From NCBI RefSeq assembly GCF_900110655.1, contig NZ_FOEQ01000010.1, positions 62,001 through 126,000 of the forward strand: a stretch of 64,000 bases of DNA, given 5' to 3'. The first letter of the stretch is position 1. Each line of letters starts with the position of its first letter. A model generated the notes under the pieces. The model worked only from the letters and a program-made list of their open reading frames with translations. It was not told the DNA's origin and did no database searches. The translations under genes were made by a program, and so were the position numbers. Below, piece by piece: positions 1-8,292 of the stretch. The DNA is from Pseudomonas soli. Lineage in GTDB: Bacteria > Pseudomonadota > Gammaproteobacteria > Pseudomonadales > Pseudomonadaceae.

Positions 1-189
1 CACCCCGTATTCGGACGCCGGCGCCAGCTGGTTGGCAATCAGTTGCCCGGTGTGGTTGAGCTCCTGGCGCAAATCCTGGATGCGCACGAAGGTGAAGAAA
101 CTGATCAGCAGCAAGGTCAGCAGCAGGGCGGGACCCAGGCTGATGATCTGGGTGCGCGTATGGATATCCCAGCTCAGGCGCTTGCTCAT
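1..189 (-). CDS. BarA/GacS-type hybrid sensor histidine kinase, N-terminal fragment (cut by window edge)
   Basis: Only the first 63 codons are present; the gene runs off the left edge. The fragment has a cytoplasmic start, one hydrophobic membrane segment (about residues 17-35) and the beginning of a periplasmic region ending in a ...LAPASEYGV sequence. This layout and ending resemble the N-terminus of BarA/GacS kinases, whose periplasmic domain follows directly. The ATG overlaps the stop codon of the upstream binding-protein gene (ATGA), so the two are translationally coupled. I infer a membrane sensor reading signals delivered by the binding protein. The catalytic core is outside the window, so kinase type and output are unproven. 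Confidence 0.65.
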   Translation of the reverse strand, partial: MSKRLSWDIHTRTQIISLGPALLLTLLLISFFTFVRIQDLRQELNHTGQLIANQLAPASEYGV

Positions 190-1076
190 GGCGTGGAGGC
201 TCCTGCGGCGAGGGCCAGTGCGGCGGCGTCCGGATCGATCGCTTCCAGACCCAGCGCCCGGGCCACCTGTTGGTTCCCGCTGACACCAAAGTGCGCGGGG
301 TACAGGCTGCGGGGCCAGCGGGCCGACGGTTGCTCGAGCAATTGCTCGAGTACCGCCAGCCAATCGTCCTGGTCGCTGTAGGTGCTGGCCAGGGCGCCGG
401 CGCGGACGAAACCGACGTTGGGGCCGATCAGCGCCATCTGCCTGCCATAGCTGCTGAGCAGGACATTCTTGGCTGATTTCGAGTTGTACAGGTCCGGGTC
501 GTCCAGCCCGAGCAGCACGTCACTGTTATTGAGTACGTGTTGCAATGGCCGACTGTCGCGCAGGTCGGGCCAATCCTGGGCGACGATTTCCAGCCCCAAG
601 GGGTGGGCGGCCTGGCGCAGTTCGTCGAGCAGGAAGCGGCTGTGTTCGCCATACAGCACGCCAATGCGCCGGGCCTGCGGCAGCAGATAGCGGGCCAGGC
701 GCAATTGGCGGGCCAGCGGCGGGTCACTCCACAGCAGGGTGAGATAGGCGGGACGCGAAGTGCCCAGGCGTTGTTCGGCCTGGACCCGGCTGACCCGCAG
801 CGCCAGGGCTGAAGGGCCTGCGGCCTCCGCAAGGCGCCATTCCAGAGCTGGGGTGTCGAGCAGTACCAGTCGCGTGTCAGCCTTGAGTTTACCTGGGCCA
901 GGTAGCTGTTCGACGGTCTGGAACCGCACCTGGTCGTGGGGCCTGCGCTTTTCCAGGGCTGCGACGAAGCTGCGGATGCCGGGCTGGTCTTCGCCGCCGA
1001 CCAGCAGGATTTCGCTGGCCGACAGTGATCCCAGGGGCCACAGGCACAGCAGCAGCAGGCGCAGCAGGCGCACCAT
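186..1076 (-). CDS. Periplasmic ABC-type substrate-binding-like protein
   Basis: A 296-residue protein with a cleavable signal peptide (hydrophobic LLRLLLLCLWPLGSLSA followed by the mature start). The rest looks like a type I periplasmic binding protein of the ABC substrate-binding family: alternating beta/alpha segments, a RIGVLYGEHS segment near residue 137 and repeated hinge-like stretches. No ABC permease or ATPase lies next to it. Its start overlaps the stop of the TonB-dependent receptor and its stop overlaps the start of a BarA-type sensor kinase. I therefore infer that it presents a ligand to the kinase rather than to an importer. The ligand is unknown. Confidence 0.7.
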   Translation of the reverse strand: MVRLLRLLLLCLWPLGSLSASEILLVGGEDQPGIRSFVAALEKRRPHDQVRFQTVEQLPGPGKLKADTRLVLLDTPALEWRLAEAAGPSALALRVSRVQAEQRLGTSRPAYLTLLWSDPPLARQLRLARYLLPQARRIGVLYGEHSRFLLDELRQAAHPLGLEIVAQDWPDLRDSRPLQHVLNNSDVLLGLDDPDLYNSKSAKNVLLSSYGRQMALIGPNVGFVRAGALASTYSDQDDWLAVLEQLLEQPSARWPRSLYPAHFGVSGNQQVARALGLEAIDPDAAALALAAGASTP

Positions 1077-3223
1077 CAGAACTCCAGCTCCGCGCTGACG
1101 CTCAGGCGGTGGCGGCTGTCATAGCGGTTCTGCTCGAGGGTGACCGGTTCGTCATCCAGGCGCTGCTGCCACAGTGCGGCCAGTTCCAGGTTGCTGCCGT
1201 GGATCTTGAAGCGCTTGGCCACGCGCAGGTCGACCCGCTCGTAGCGGTACTGGTTGAGGGCATCGTCGCCGTAATAGAAGAGGGCGCTGGACCAGCCCTC
1301 GCCCCAGTCGCGCAGCCAGCCGGCCGAGCCGCTGTTGCGGGCACTCAGGCGGCGATCGGCCGGGTTGCTGGCCCAGGCGTCGACATAGGCATAGGTCAGG
1401 CGCAGGCGGTCGCGCTGGGTGGCGCGCCAGTCGAACTGCGCCTCGCTGCCGCTGAAACGGGCCTTGTTGGCGTTGCTGGCGATGAACTGGTTGTTCTTTA
1501 ACGGCTCGCTGATCATGCCGGTGATTTCGTCGTAGAACAGTTTCACGTCGACGTTCAGGTCGATGTCGCTGAAGGCGCCGTTGTAGCCGAGTTCTCGCGA
1601 ACGCATGCGCTCCTGGTCGAGGTTGCCGGGGCCGCGGGTCTTGACGAAATATTCGCCGTTCTGCAGCCCGTACAGGTTGGGCGAGAGGTTCTTGACCGTG
1701 TAGCTCCAGTTGACGTTGTTCTCGAACATGTCCGGCGAGCGAATGGCCTCGGAATACACCGCGCGCAAGCCATGGCGAGGAGTGATCAGGTAGTTCACCG
1801 CCACACGCGGGGTCAGCGAGTTGCCCGACAGCTGCGAATGTTCGTACATGGCGCCGCCCTGGAGGATCCAGTGCTCGTCGGCGCGCCATTCGAGCTGGCC
1901 GAACAGGCGCCAGGTCTGGTCGTCGATGCTGCCGTTGAAGTAGGTCTGCGAGTCGGCGCGGTCGTAGCGGTAGTTCATGCCGCTGACCAGGCGCAGGCTG
2001 TCGGTGAGGCTCAGGGTGTCCTGGATTTCCAGGTCATAGCGGGTTTCGCGGGTGCTCTGGTCGACGTCGCCGCAGATCGTGTTGCGCCCGCCGCTGGCCC
2101 ACTGGCTCTGCACCTGGCCCATCAGCGAGCCGAGCACCGGATTGGTGGTGCTGGGCAGGTTGCCGGTGTACAGATTGCGCGCGACCTTCTCGGCGAAGTT
2201 CGGGTCGAGCTGCCACAGGCGTGTCAGCTCGGGGCTGAAGGCAATTGCCGCATCGCAGGCGCGCCACACCTGCTGACGGTCGAAGTGCTGCGCCGAACCC
2301 TGCACATAGAGGCTGTGCTCGGGGTTGAGGTCGAGGTTCCAGCGCACCGAGCCTGCATAGTCCTTGGCGTTGACGTCGGCGTTGTCGCCGGCGCGGTAGT
2401 TGCCGAACACCGGCTGGTAGGTGTAGGGGCGCTGGTTGCTGCCTTCCTTGGCCGCCAGTTGCCATTCCAGGGTCTGGTCGGGCGCCAGGGTATGCACGGC
2501 ATTGATGTTGATGCGGTTGGCACGGCGGCTGTCGCGGTAGTCGTGGCCGAACTGGTCCTGGTCGAAGCCGTCGTCCTGCTGGCCGGAGAGCGACAGGCGC
2601 AGGTCGCCGCTGTCCCAGCCGAAGCCCTGGCTTGCGTAGTAGTCGTTGATGCCGTCCTGGCCGCGAGTCAGCTTGACCCGCGTGCCATGGCTGTCGGCGG
2701 GGTTGCGGGTGAGGATGTTGACCACCGCCATCAGCGCGTTAGCGCCGTAGCTGACGGTGTTCGGGCCGCGGAACACCTCGATGCGCTCGATATCCTCGAT
2801 GGCCACCGGGATGTCGCTCCAGTCCACCGTGGCCAGCCCTGCGCGGTACACCGAGCGGCCATCGATCAGCACCTGCATGCGCCGGGCGTCGCTGACGTTG
2901 CTGCCGTGGTAGTTGACCGTCGGCTGGTTTCCGGCGCCGTAGCCGATCATCATGCCCGGCACCAGGCGCAGCAGCTCGGGGATGTCGCGGGCACCGCTGG
3001 CACGGATCAGCTCGTTATCGAGCACGGTCATGCTGCCTGGAACCGCCGCCGGGGATTGTTTCAGGCGCGTGGCGGTCAGAACCTGCGGCAGGTCCTGGTT
3101 GTCGATGAACAGGTCCTCGGCCATGGCCGGGCCGCCCAGCAGGGCAGTCAGCAACAGCAGGCGTGGATAGGGTGGCGTGCCAGGGAACACGAAACGGCCT
3201 TGTTTCAGAAATTTATCAGGCAT
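1076..3223 (-). CDS. TonB-dependent outer-membrane receptor
   Basis: A 715-residue receptor with a signal peptide ending near GGPAMAED, a TonB-box-like segment (LPQVLTATRL), then a plug domain (IPELLRLVPG, VLIDGRSVY, IERIEVFRGP, SYGANALMAVVNI) and a 22-strand type barrel ending in a terminal Phe, as required for outer-membrane insertion. I chose the ATG at 3223 because it directly precedes the signal peptide; an in-frame ATG at 3310 would add 29 residues that look non-coding. There is no N-terminal signalling extension, so a FecA-type sigma/anti-sigma route is unlikely. It is the first gene of an overlapping three-gene operon with a binding protein and sensor kinase. The substrate cannot be named from sequence. 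Confidence 0.88.
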   Translation of the reverse strand: MPDKFLKQGRFVFPGTPPYPRLLLLTALLGGPAMAEDLFIDNQDLPQVLTATRLKQSPAAVPGSMTVLDNELIRASGARDIPELLRLVPGMMIGYGAGNQPTVNYHGSNVSDARRMQVLIDGRSVYRAGLATVDWSDIPVAIEDIERIEVFRGPNTVSYGANALMAVVNILTRNPADSHGTRVKLTRGQDGINDYYASQGFGWDSGDLRLSLSGQQDDGFDQDQFGHDYRDSRRANRININAVHTLAPDQTLEWQLAAKEGSNQRPYTYQPVFGNYRAGDNADVNAKDYAGSVRWNLDLNPEHSLYVQGSAQHFDRQQVWRACDAAIAFSPELTRLWQLDPNFAEKVARNLYTGNLPSTTNPVLGSLMGQVQSQWASGGRNTICGDVDQSTRETRYDLEIQDTLSLTDSLRLVSGMNYRYDRADSQTYFNGSIDDQTWRLFGQLEWRADEHWILQGGAMYEHSQLSGNSLTPRVAVNYLITPRHGLRAVYSEAIRSPDMFENNVNWSYTVKNLSPNLYGLQNGEYFVKTRGPGNLDQERMRSRELGYNGAFSDIDLNVDVKLFYDEITGMISEPLKNNQFIASNANKARFSGSEAQFDWRATQRDRLRLTYAYVDAWASNPADRRLSARNSGSAGWLRDWGEGWSSALFYYGDDALNQYRYERVDLRVAKRFKIHGSNLELAALWQQRLDDEPVTLEQNRYDSRHRLSVSAELEF

Positions 3224-3364
3224 GTTAACCGACCATGCGGCTTTTGCCAGTGCGACACCATGACAGGCCCGCCCTGCAATGGGCAGGTACTGCCACTGGC
3301 TCTGGCGCATGCGCGCCGTATAATGCGCACGTCGCCACTTACTTTATTGGTTAACGGATTGGAT

Positions 3365-4390
3365 ATGACTGAACAGCAACCTGTTGCAGTTCTTGGAGGC
3401 GGCAGCTTCGGCACCGCCGTGGCGAACCTCTTGGCACAGAACGGCCATCCGGTGCGGCAGTGGATGCGCGACCCGGCGCAAGCCGAGGCAATGCGCGTCG
3501 ACCGCGAGAATCCGCGTTACCTCAAGGGCATCCGCCTGCATGACGGCGTCGAACCGGTCAACGACCTGCTCGCCACCCTCCAGGGCAGCGCACTGATCTT
3601 TGTCGCCTTGCCCTCCAGCGCCTTGCGCAGCGTGCTGGCGCCCCACGCCGAGCTGCTGCGCGGCAAGGGCCTGGTCAGCCTGACCAAGGGCATCGAGGCG
3701 AACACCTTCAAGCTGATGAGCCAGATCCTCGAAGAGATCGCCCCCCAGGCACGCATCGGCGTGCTGTCAGGCCCCAACCTGGCCCGCGAGATTGCCGAGC
3801 ATGCATTGACCGCCACCGTGGTCGCCAGCGAGGACGAAGCGCTATGCCAGCAGGTGCAGGCTGTGCTGCATGGCCGCACGTTCCGTGTCTACGCCAGCAG
3901 CGATCGCTTCGGCGTCGAGCTGGGCGGCGCGTTGAAGAACGTCTACGCCATCATCGCCGGCATGGCCGTGGCCCTGGGGATGGGCGAGAACACCAAGAGC
4001 ATGCTGATTACCAGGGCCCTGGCCGAGATGACCCGCTTCGCCGTGAGCCAGGGCGCCAACCCCATGACTTTCCTCGGGCTGGCCGGGGTCGGTGACCTGA
4101 TCGTCACCTGCTCCTCGCCCAAGAGCCGCAACTACCAGGTCGGCCATGCGCTGGGCCAGGGCCTGAGCCTCGAGCAGGCGGTCAGCCGACTGGGTGAAGT
4201 TGCAGAAGGTGTCAACACTCTCAAGGTGCTCAAGGCCAAGGCCCAGGAGGTGGGCGTGTACATGCCGCTGGTGGCGGGCCTGCACGCGATCCTGTTCGAG
4301 GGCCGCACGCTCAACCAGGTGATCGAGCACCTGATGCGCGCCGAGCCGAAGACCGATGTCGATTTCATTTCCACCAGCGGTTTCAACTGA
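3365..4390 (+). CDS. gpsA: Glycerol-3-phosphate dehydrogenase [NAD(P)+]
   Basis: GpsA reduces dihydroxyacetone phosphate to sn-glycerol 3-phosphate in the cytoplasm, supplying the backbone for phospholipids. The 341-residue protein matches the family length. It begins with the dinucleotide-binding motif VAVLGGGSFGTAVANLLAQNG, carries SLTKGIE and SGPN signatures (about residues 110-140), and the catalytic lysine region GGALKNVYAI. The open frame extends far upstream, but the ATG at 3365 is where family similarity starts. It heads a short cluster with a DUF4389 protein (11 bp gap) and sixA. Confidence 0.96.
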   Translation: MTEQQPVAVLGGGSFGTAVANLLAQNGHPVRQWMRDPAQAEAMRVDRENPRYLKGIRLHDGVEPVNDLLATLQGSALIFVALPSSALRSVLAPHAELLRGKGLVSLTKGIEANTFKLMSQILEEIAPQARIGVLSGPNLAREIAEHALTATVVASEDEALCQQVQAVLHGRTFRVYASSDRFGVELGGALKNVYAIIAGMAVALGMGENTKSMLITRALAEMTRFAVSQGANPMTFLGLAGVGDLIVTCSSPKSRNYQVGHALGQGLSLEQAVSRLGEVAEGVNTLKVLKAKAQEVGVYMPLVAGLHAILFEGRTLNQVIEHLMRAEPKTDVDFISTSGFN

Positions 4391-4401
4391 GGGAGAAACG
4401 T

Positions 4402-4749
4402 ATGAACGATACCCCGGAGCGCGCCCAGCGCGAGTCGATCATCCTGCGCGTGCTGTGGATGCTGGTGTTCCTGGTGGCCTGGCAACTGGCCGAGCTGCTG
4501 CTTGGCGGCCTGGTGCTGGTGCAACTGATCTACCGCCTGATCTACGGCGCGCCCAGCGCCAGCCTGATGAACTTCGGCGACAGCCTGAGCCAGTACCTGG
4601 CACAGATCGGTCGTTTCGGCACCTTCCACAGCGACCAGAAACCCTGGCCGTTCGCCGACTGGCCGACCCCGCGCACCCCGGAAGGCGAAGCGCCCCACGC
4701 CGTGGCCCCGGCGCCACACCCGGTGCGTGACGAGGAGCCCAAGCTGTGA
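4402..4749 (+). CDS. DUF4389 family membrane protein
   Basis: A 115-residue inner-membrane protein. Residues about 17-48 form one long or two closely spaced hydrophobic helices, followed by a cytoplasmic or periplasmic tail rich in Pro and acidic residues. The core (ILRVLWMLVFLVAWQLAELL, then QLIYRLIYGAPSASLMNFGDSL) is typical of the DUF4389 family, which in Pseudomonas sits between gpsA and sixA. The function of the family is not known. Its stop overlaps the GTG start of sixA, so the two are co-translated. Confidence 0.85.
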   Translation: MNDTPERAQRESIILRVLWMLVFLVAWQLAELLLGGLVLVQLIYRLIYGAPSASLMNFGDSLSQYLAQIGRFGTFHSDQKPWPFADWPTPRTPEGEAPHAVAPAPHPVRDEEPKL

Positions 4750-5204
4750 AGCTGTGGGTGCTGCGCCATGGCGAGGCCGAGCCACGGGCCAACAGCGACG
4801 CCGAGCGGCGCCTGACCGCCCACGGTCGCGAGCAGGTGCTGCGCAGCGCCGCGCACCTGTTGGGCCAGCCGTTGCAGGCAATCATTGCCAGCCCGTACGT
4901 GCGCGCCCAGCAGACCGCCGCCCTGGTGCACGGCGCCCTCGGTTTTTCCGAGCCGGTGCGTACCGTGGCCTGGCTGACGCCAGAGAGCGCTGTACAGCAG
5001 GTGATCGGCGAGATCGAGCACCTGGGGCTCGAGCATCTCCTGCTGGTCAGCCACCAACCCCTGGTGGGCAACCTGGTTGGTCAGCTCGAGCACGGCCATG
5101 CCCAGCAACCGGCACCGTTCAGCACGGCCAGCCTGGCCGAACTGGAGGGCGACTGGCCGCTGGCCGGCCTGATGACCCTGCGCAGCCTCAACCACCCTGG
5201 CTGA
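4746..5204 (+). CDS. sixA: Phosphohistidine phosphatase SixA
   Basis: A 152-residue histidine-phosphatase superfamily protein with the RHG motif at the very N-terminus (LRHGEAE, catalytic His8), a second conserved Arg in SPYVRAQQT, and a late histidine in LLVSHQPLVG. SixA removes phosphate from histidines of phosphotransfer domains (in E. coli, ArcB and NPr). The start is GTG at 4746, four bases inside the upstream gene. No other start fits, since the active-site strand begins at residue 2. Confidence 0.93.
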   Translation: MKLWVLRHGEAEPRANSDAERRLTAHGREQVLRSAAHLLGQPLQAIIASPYVRAQQTAALVHGALGFSEPVRTVAWLTPESAVQQVIGEIEHLGLEHLLLVSHQPLVGNLVGQLEHGHAQQPAPFSTASLAELEGDWPLAGLMTLRSLNHPG

Positions 5205-5300
5205 CACCTGGCAACTGACATTTATGCCAGTTGCCGTTCGGGTCGCGCGGGCCTTAGCGTGGCGGCGTGCATGATCACAACGCCGCGCAAGGAATCATGG

Positions 5301-5648
5301 ATGAGCAGGCAACGCCTGGAGCTGGTGCGCTCCGTCAATCCCCAGAGCGTGATCGACAAGCTGGACAGCCCCGCTGCGCTGGACTTCGCCGAGTACTGCC
5401 TGTTGCGCGACTGTGCCGACGCCAAGCTCGACCAGATGCTGCGCCGCTTCGAAGGCCAGTACGAGCTCGAGCAACTGCGCCAGGCCGGCATCCGCATGGC
5501 GCACCTGCTGCAATCCAGCTGCCTGGCGCTGCGCCGGCTGGCGGATACTCAGCAGGACCGTCAGCTGGCCCGCGAAGCCCTCGAGTGGCAACTGGCCTAC
5601 ATGCGTGCCTGCCTGCACCGTTCGATGGCCAGTTTCGACTCGCGATGA
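5301..5648 (+). CDS. Small conserved protein of unknown function
   Basis: A 115-residue soluble, mostly helical protein, rich in Leu, Arg and Gln, with no signal peptide, membrane segment or recognised motif. The start at 5301 (MSRQRLELVRS) is favoured because AAGGA lies seven bases upstream; in-frame ATG 5271 and GTG 5259 are possible but lack a comparable ribosome binding site. It lies between sixA and the alpha/beta hydrolases on the same strand. I do not recognise a function. Confidence 0.7.
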   Translation: MSRQRLELVRSVNPQSVIDKLDSPAALDFAEYCLLRDCADAKLDQMLRRFEGQYELEQLRQAGIRMAHLLQSSCLALRRLADTQQDRQLAREALEWQLAYMRACLHRSMASFDSR

Positions 5649-5743
5649 CCTGATCGTCACTGGCGATGACCGTTCAGGACGTTGCCGCCAGCCGGTCGCT
5701 TGCCGACAATGGGCCATCCATCCCCCGTGCAGAGCAGGCGGCC

Positions 5744-6532
5744 ATGTCGCAGCAGATCTTCTTCGCCCACGCCAATGGCTTCCCTTCGGCCACCTACGGC
5801 AAGCTGTTCGCCGCGCTGGCGCCGGACTACCAGGTGCATCACCTGGAACAGCACGCCCACGATCCGCGCTTTCCGGTCAACGACAACTGGCAGAACCTGG
5901 TGGACGAACTGCTGCATCACCTGGAGCGGCAGGACGCACCGGTCTGGGGTGTCGGTCACTCCCTGGGCGGTGTGCTGCACCTGCATGCGGCGCTGCGTCG
6001 GCCGGAGTTCTACCGCGGGGTGGTGATGCTCGATTCGCCGGTGCTGACCCGCGCCGACGAATGGCTGATCCAGGCCGCCAAGCGTCTGGGTTTCATCGAC
6101 CGCATCACTCCGGCCGGGCGTACCCTGGGCCGGCGCGAGGCCTTTCCCGACCGAGACAGTGCGCGCCGTTACTTTACCGGCAAGACCCTGTTCCGCCACT
6201 TCGATCCGGAGTGCCTGGAGGCGTACCTGAAGCATGGCCTGGAGCAAGGCGAGGACGGTTTGCGCCTGCGCTTCGACCCCGCTACCGAAATCAGCATCTA
6301 CCGCAGCATTCCGCATGTCAGCCCGGCCCGGCCACGTCAGTTGCAGGTGCCCCTGGCGATGGTGCGCGGGGCCCAGAGCCGGGTGATCCGCAAACACCAC
6401 GCCCTGGCCGTGCGCGGCATGGCCAAAGGCGAGTACCACAGCCTGCCGGGTGGGCACATGTTCCCCCTGGAGCGGCCCACCGACACCGCCAGCCTGATCA
6501 AGGGCCTGTTCGACCGCTGGAGCCAGGCATGA
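5744..6532 (+). CDS. Alpha/beta hydrolase
   Basis: A 262-residue cytoplasmic alpha/beta-hydrolase. The oxyanion-hole segment is FFAHANGFPS (residues 6-15), the nucleophile elbow is GHSLGG with Ser73, and the catalytic histidine is probably in SLPGGHMFPLE near the C-terminus. The start at 5744 is chosen because the hydrolase fold begins at once; an upstream in-frame ATG at 5666 would add unrelated residues. Its stop overlaps the start of a second hydrolase (ATGA), showing an operon. The substrate is unknown; esterase or lipase-like activity is the family default. Confidence 0.85.
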   Translation: MSQQIFFAHANGFPSATYGKLFAALAPDYQVHHLEQHAHDPRFPVNDNWQNLVDELLHHLERQDAPVWGVGHSLGGVLHLHAALRRPEFYRGVVMLDSPVLTRADEWLIQAAKRLGFIDRITPAGRTLGRREAFPDRDSARRYFTGKTLFRHFDPECLEAYLKHGLEQGEDGLRLRFDPATEISIYRSIPHVSPARPRQLQVPLAMVRGAQSRVIRKHHALAVRGMAKGEYHSLPGGHMFPLERPTDTASLIKGLFDRWSQA

Positions 6533-7383
6533 GCGCCCAGGTCGAGGAGATCCGCCTGACGCTGGGCCACATCGAACTGGCCGCGCACCTGTTCGGTCCG
6601 GCCGACGGCCTGCCGGTGATCGCCCTGCATGGCTGGCTGGACAACGCCAACAGCTTCGCCCGTCTGGCGCCGCAGCTGAAAGGGCTACGCATCGTCGCCC
6701 TGGACCTGGCCGGGCATGGTTACTCCGAGCATCGCCCGGTCGGTGCCGGCTACGCCCTGGCCGACTACGCCCACGACGTGCTGCGGGTTGCCGAGCAACT
6801 GGGCTGGGAACGCTTCGGCCTGCTCGGTCATTCGCTCGGCGCGATCATCTCGGTGCAACTGGCCGGCGCCTTGCCCGAGCGGGTCAGCCACCTGGCGCTG
6901 ATCGACGGCGTGATCCCGCCGACGCTCAGCGAACAGGACGCTGCCGAGCGCCTGGGGCTGGCCTTGCAGGCGCAGCTGCGCCTGGAGAGCAAGCGCAAGT
7001 CGGTGTACCCGACCCTGGAGGAGGGCGTCGAGGCGCGCATGAAGGGCATGGTCGCGGTGAGCCGCGAAGCCGCCGAGTTACTGGCCCAACGCGGCCTGAT
7101 GCCGGTGCCCGGCGGCTACAGCTGGCGCAGCGACAGCCGCCTCACCTTGCCTTCGCCCACCCGGCTGAACCAGGACCAGGCCATGGCCTTCGTCAAGCGC
7201 ATCGCCTGCCCGGCCTATCTGGTGGTGGCTGCCGACGGCATGCTGGCGCGCCACACGGAATTGCTGGAGCAGCTACCCTTCGAGCAGGTGACCCTGCCGG
7301 GCGGGCACCATCTGCACCTGAACGACGCCGAGGGCGCGGCCCTTGTCGCAGACTGTTTCAATCGCTTCTTTGGCATTCCTTGA
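6529..7383 (+). CDS. Alpha/beta hydrolase
   Basis: A 284-residue alpha/beta-hydrolase of the haloperoxidase/epoxide-hydrolase-like group. It has the HGWLDNANSF oxyanion segment (residues 34-43), DLAGHGYSEHR, the nucleophile elbow GHSLGA with Ser102, and GGHHLHLNDAE carrying the catalytic His near the end. The reading frame is open further upstream, but the ATG at 6529 overlaps the stop of the preceding hydrolase and starts the homologous fold. Both hydrolases probably act in the cytoplasm, since neither has a signal peptide. The substrate cannot be given. Confidence 0.86.
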   Translation: MSAQVEEIRLTLGHIELAAHLFGPADGLPVIALHGWLDNANSFARLAPQLKGLRIVALDLAGHGYSEHRPVGAGYALADYAHDVLRVAEQLGWERFGLLGHSLGAIISVQLAGALPERVSHLALIDGVIPPTLSEQDAAERLGLALQAQLRLESKRKSVYPTLEEGVEARMKGMVAVSREAAELLAQRGLMPVPGGYSWRSDSRLTLPSPTRLNQDQAMAFVKRIACPAYLVVAADGMLARHTELLEQLPFEQVTLPGGHHLHLNDAEGAALVADCFNRFFGIP

Positions 7384-7485
7384 CTTGCACCGGACAAGTG
7401 TCGAGGCTTGGCGGGTTGAAAGGGAGACAACCATGTACATGCCAGACATCCACGCACCTTGCCCCGCCACCTGCGAGGGCGGTCG

Positions 7486-8280
7486 ATGAGCGCACCTGTT
7501 TTCGTTCGCGGCGCCATCGCCGCGTGCCTCGCCATCGCCAGCCCGCTCCTCTGGGCTGGCAGCCTGCCGGTACCCGCAGACGCCAAGGTGGTCGACCAAC
7601 GCCCGGCAGTGGAGCAGGAACGCGTCTACCCCATGGGCCCGCTGCGCAAGATCAGTGGCCGGCTACGGGTCGAGGACAAGGTCGAGAGCCGTGGCCAGGT
7701 CAGTTCGGTGACTTACGAACTGCCGGTCGAGCGCAGCGCCCGCGAAGCCTTCACCAGCGCCCGCGAGGCATTGCAGCAGGACGGTGGCTATCCGTTGTTC
7801 TGGTGCCAGGGCCGCGACTGCGGCGAGGCCAGCCTGTGGGCCAACGACGTGTTCGCCAACGCCCGCCTCAATGGCGGTGACGAGCAGCAGGCATTCATCC
7901 TGTTGCGCCGCTCCGCCGAAGAAGCCGACACCCTGGTGGCGCTGTACAGCGTTACCCGCGGCAACCGCCGCGCTTACCTGCATGTCGAGGAGTTCGTCGC
8001 CGGCAGTCCGTTGGGCGAGCTGCTGCCCACCGCCGCCACGGTGCTGCGCGAACTGCGCGACACCGGCAAGCTCGACTATCCTGACCTCGCCGAGCCCCAG
8101 GCCGCCTGGTCGACGCTGCTGGCCCGCAGCCTTAACCTGGACAGCACCCTGCGCGCCAGCCTTAGTGGCAAGGGCGCCGAAGCCTGGCGCGAGCAACTGG
8201 TCAAGGCCGGCGTGCGCAGTGCCCGGCTCGAGGTAGGCGACGCCCCGACCGAAGGCCTGCACCTGGAACTGATCCGTTGA
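7486..8280 (+). CDS. DUF4892 family secreted/periplasmic protein
   Basis: A 264-residue protein with a clear signal peptide (MSAPVFVRGAIAACLAIASP, cleavage near LLWAGS). The mature part contains a C-X4-C pair in FWCQGRDCGEASLWAND, characteristic of DUF4892 proteins of Pseudomonas, and a C-terminal stretch (KAGVRSARLEVGDA) that looks like an OmpA-type peptidoglycan-binding fragment, although I cannot be sure. The start at 7486 has GAGGG upstream. It precedes the PerM-like permease with no gap. The function is unknown; envelope location is inferred from the signal peptide. Confidence 0.8.
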   Translation: MSAPVFVRGAIAACLAIASPLLWAGSLPVPADAKVVDQRPAVEQERVYPMGPLRKISGRLRVEDKVESRGQVSSVTYELPVERSAREAFTSAREALQQDGGYPLFWCQGRDCGEASLWANDVFANARLNGGDEQQAFILLRRSAEEADTLVALYSVTRGNRRAYLHVEEFVAGSPLGELLPTAATVLRELRDTGKLDYPDLAEPQAAWSTLLARSLNLDSTLRASLSGKGAEAWREQLVKAGVRSARLEVGDAPTEGLHLELIR

Positions 8281-8292
8281 GTGAGCGCCACC

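Noticed and set aside
1772..3364. A reading frame that extends gpsA upstream by more than 500 codons
   Set aside because: The extension is antisense to the TonB-dependent receptor and has no family features; GpsA similarity starts at 3365.
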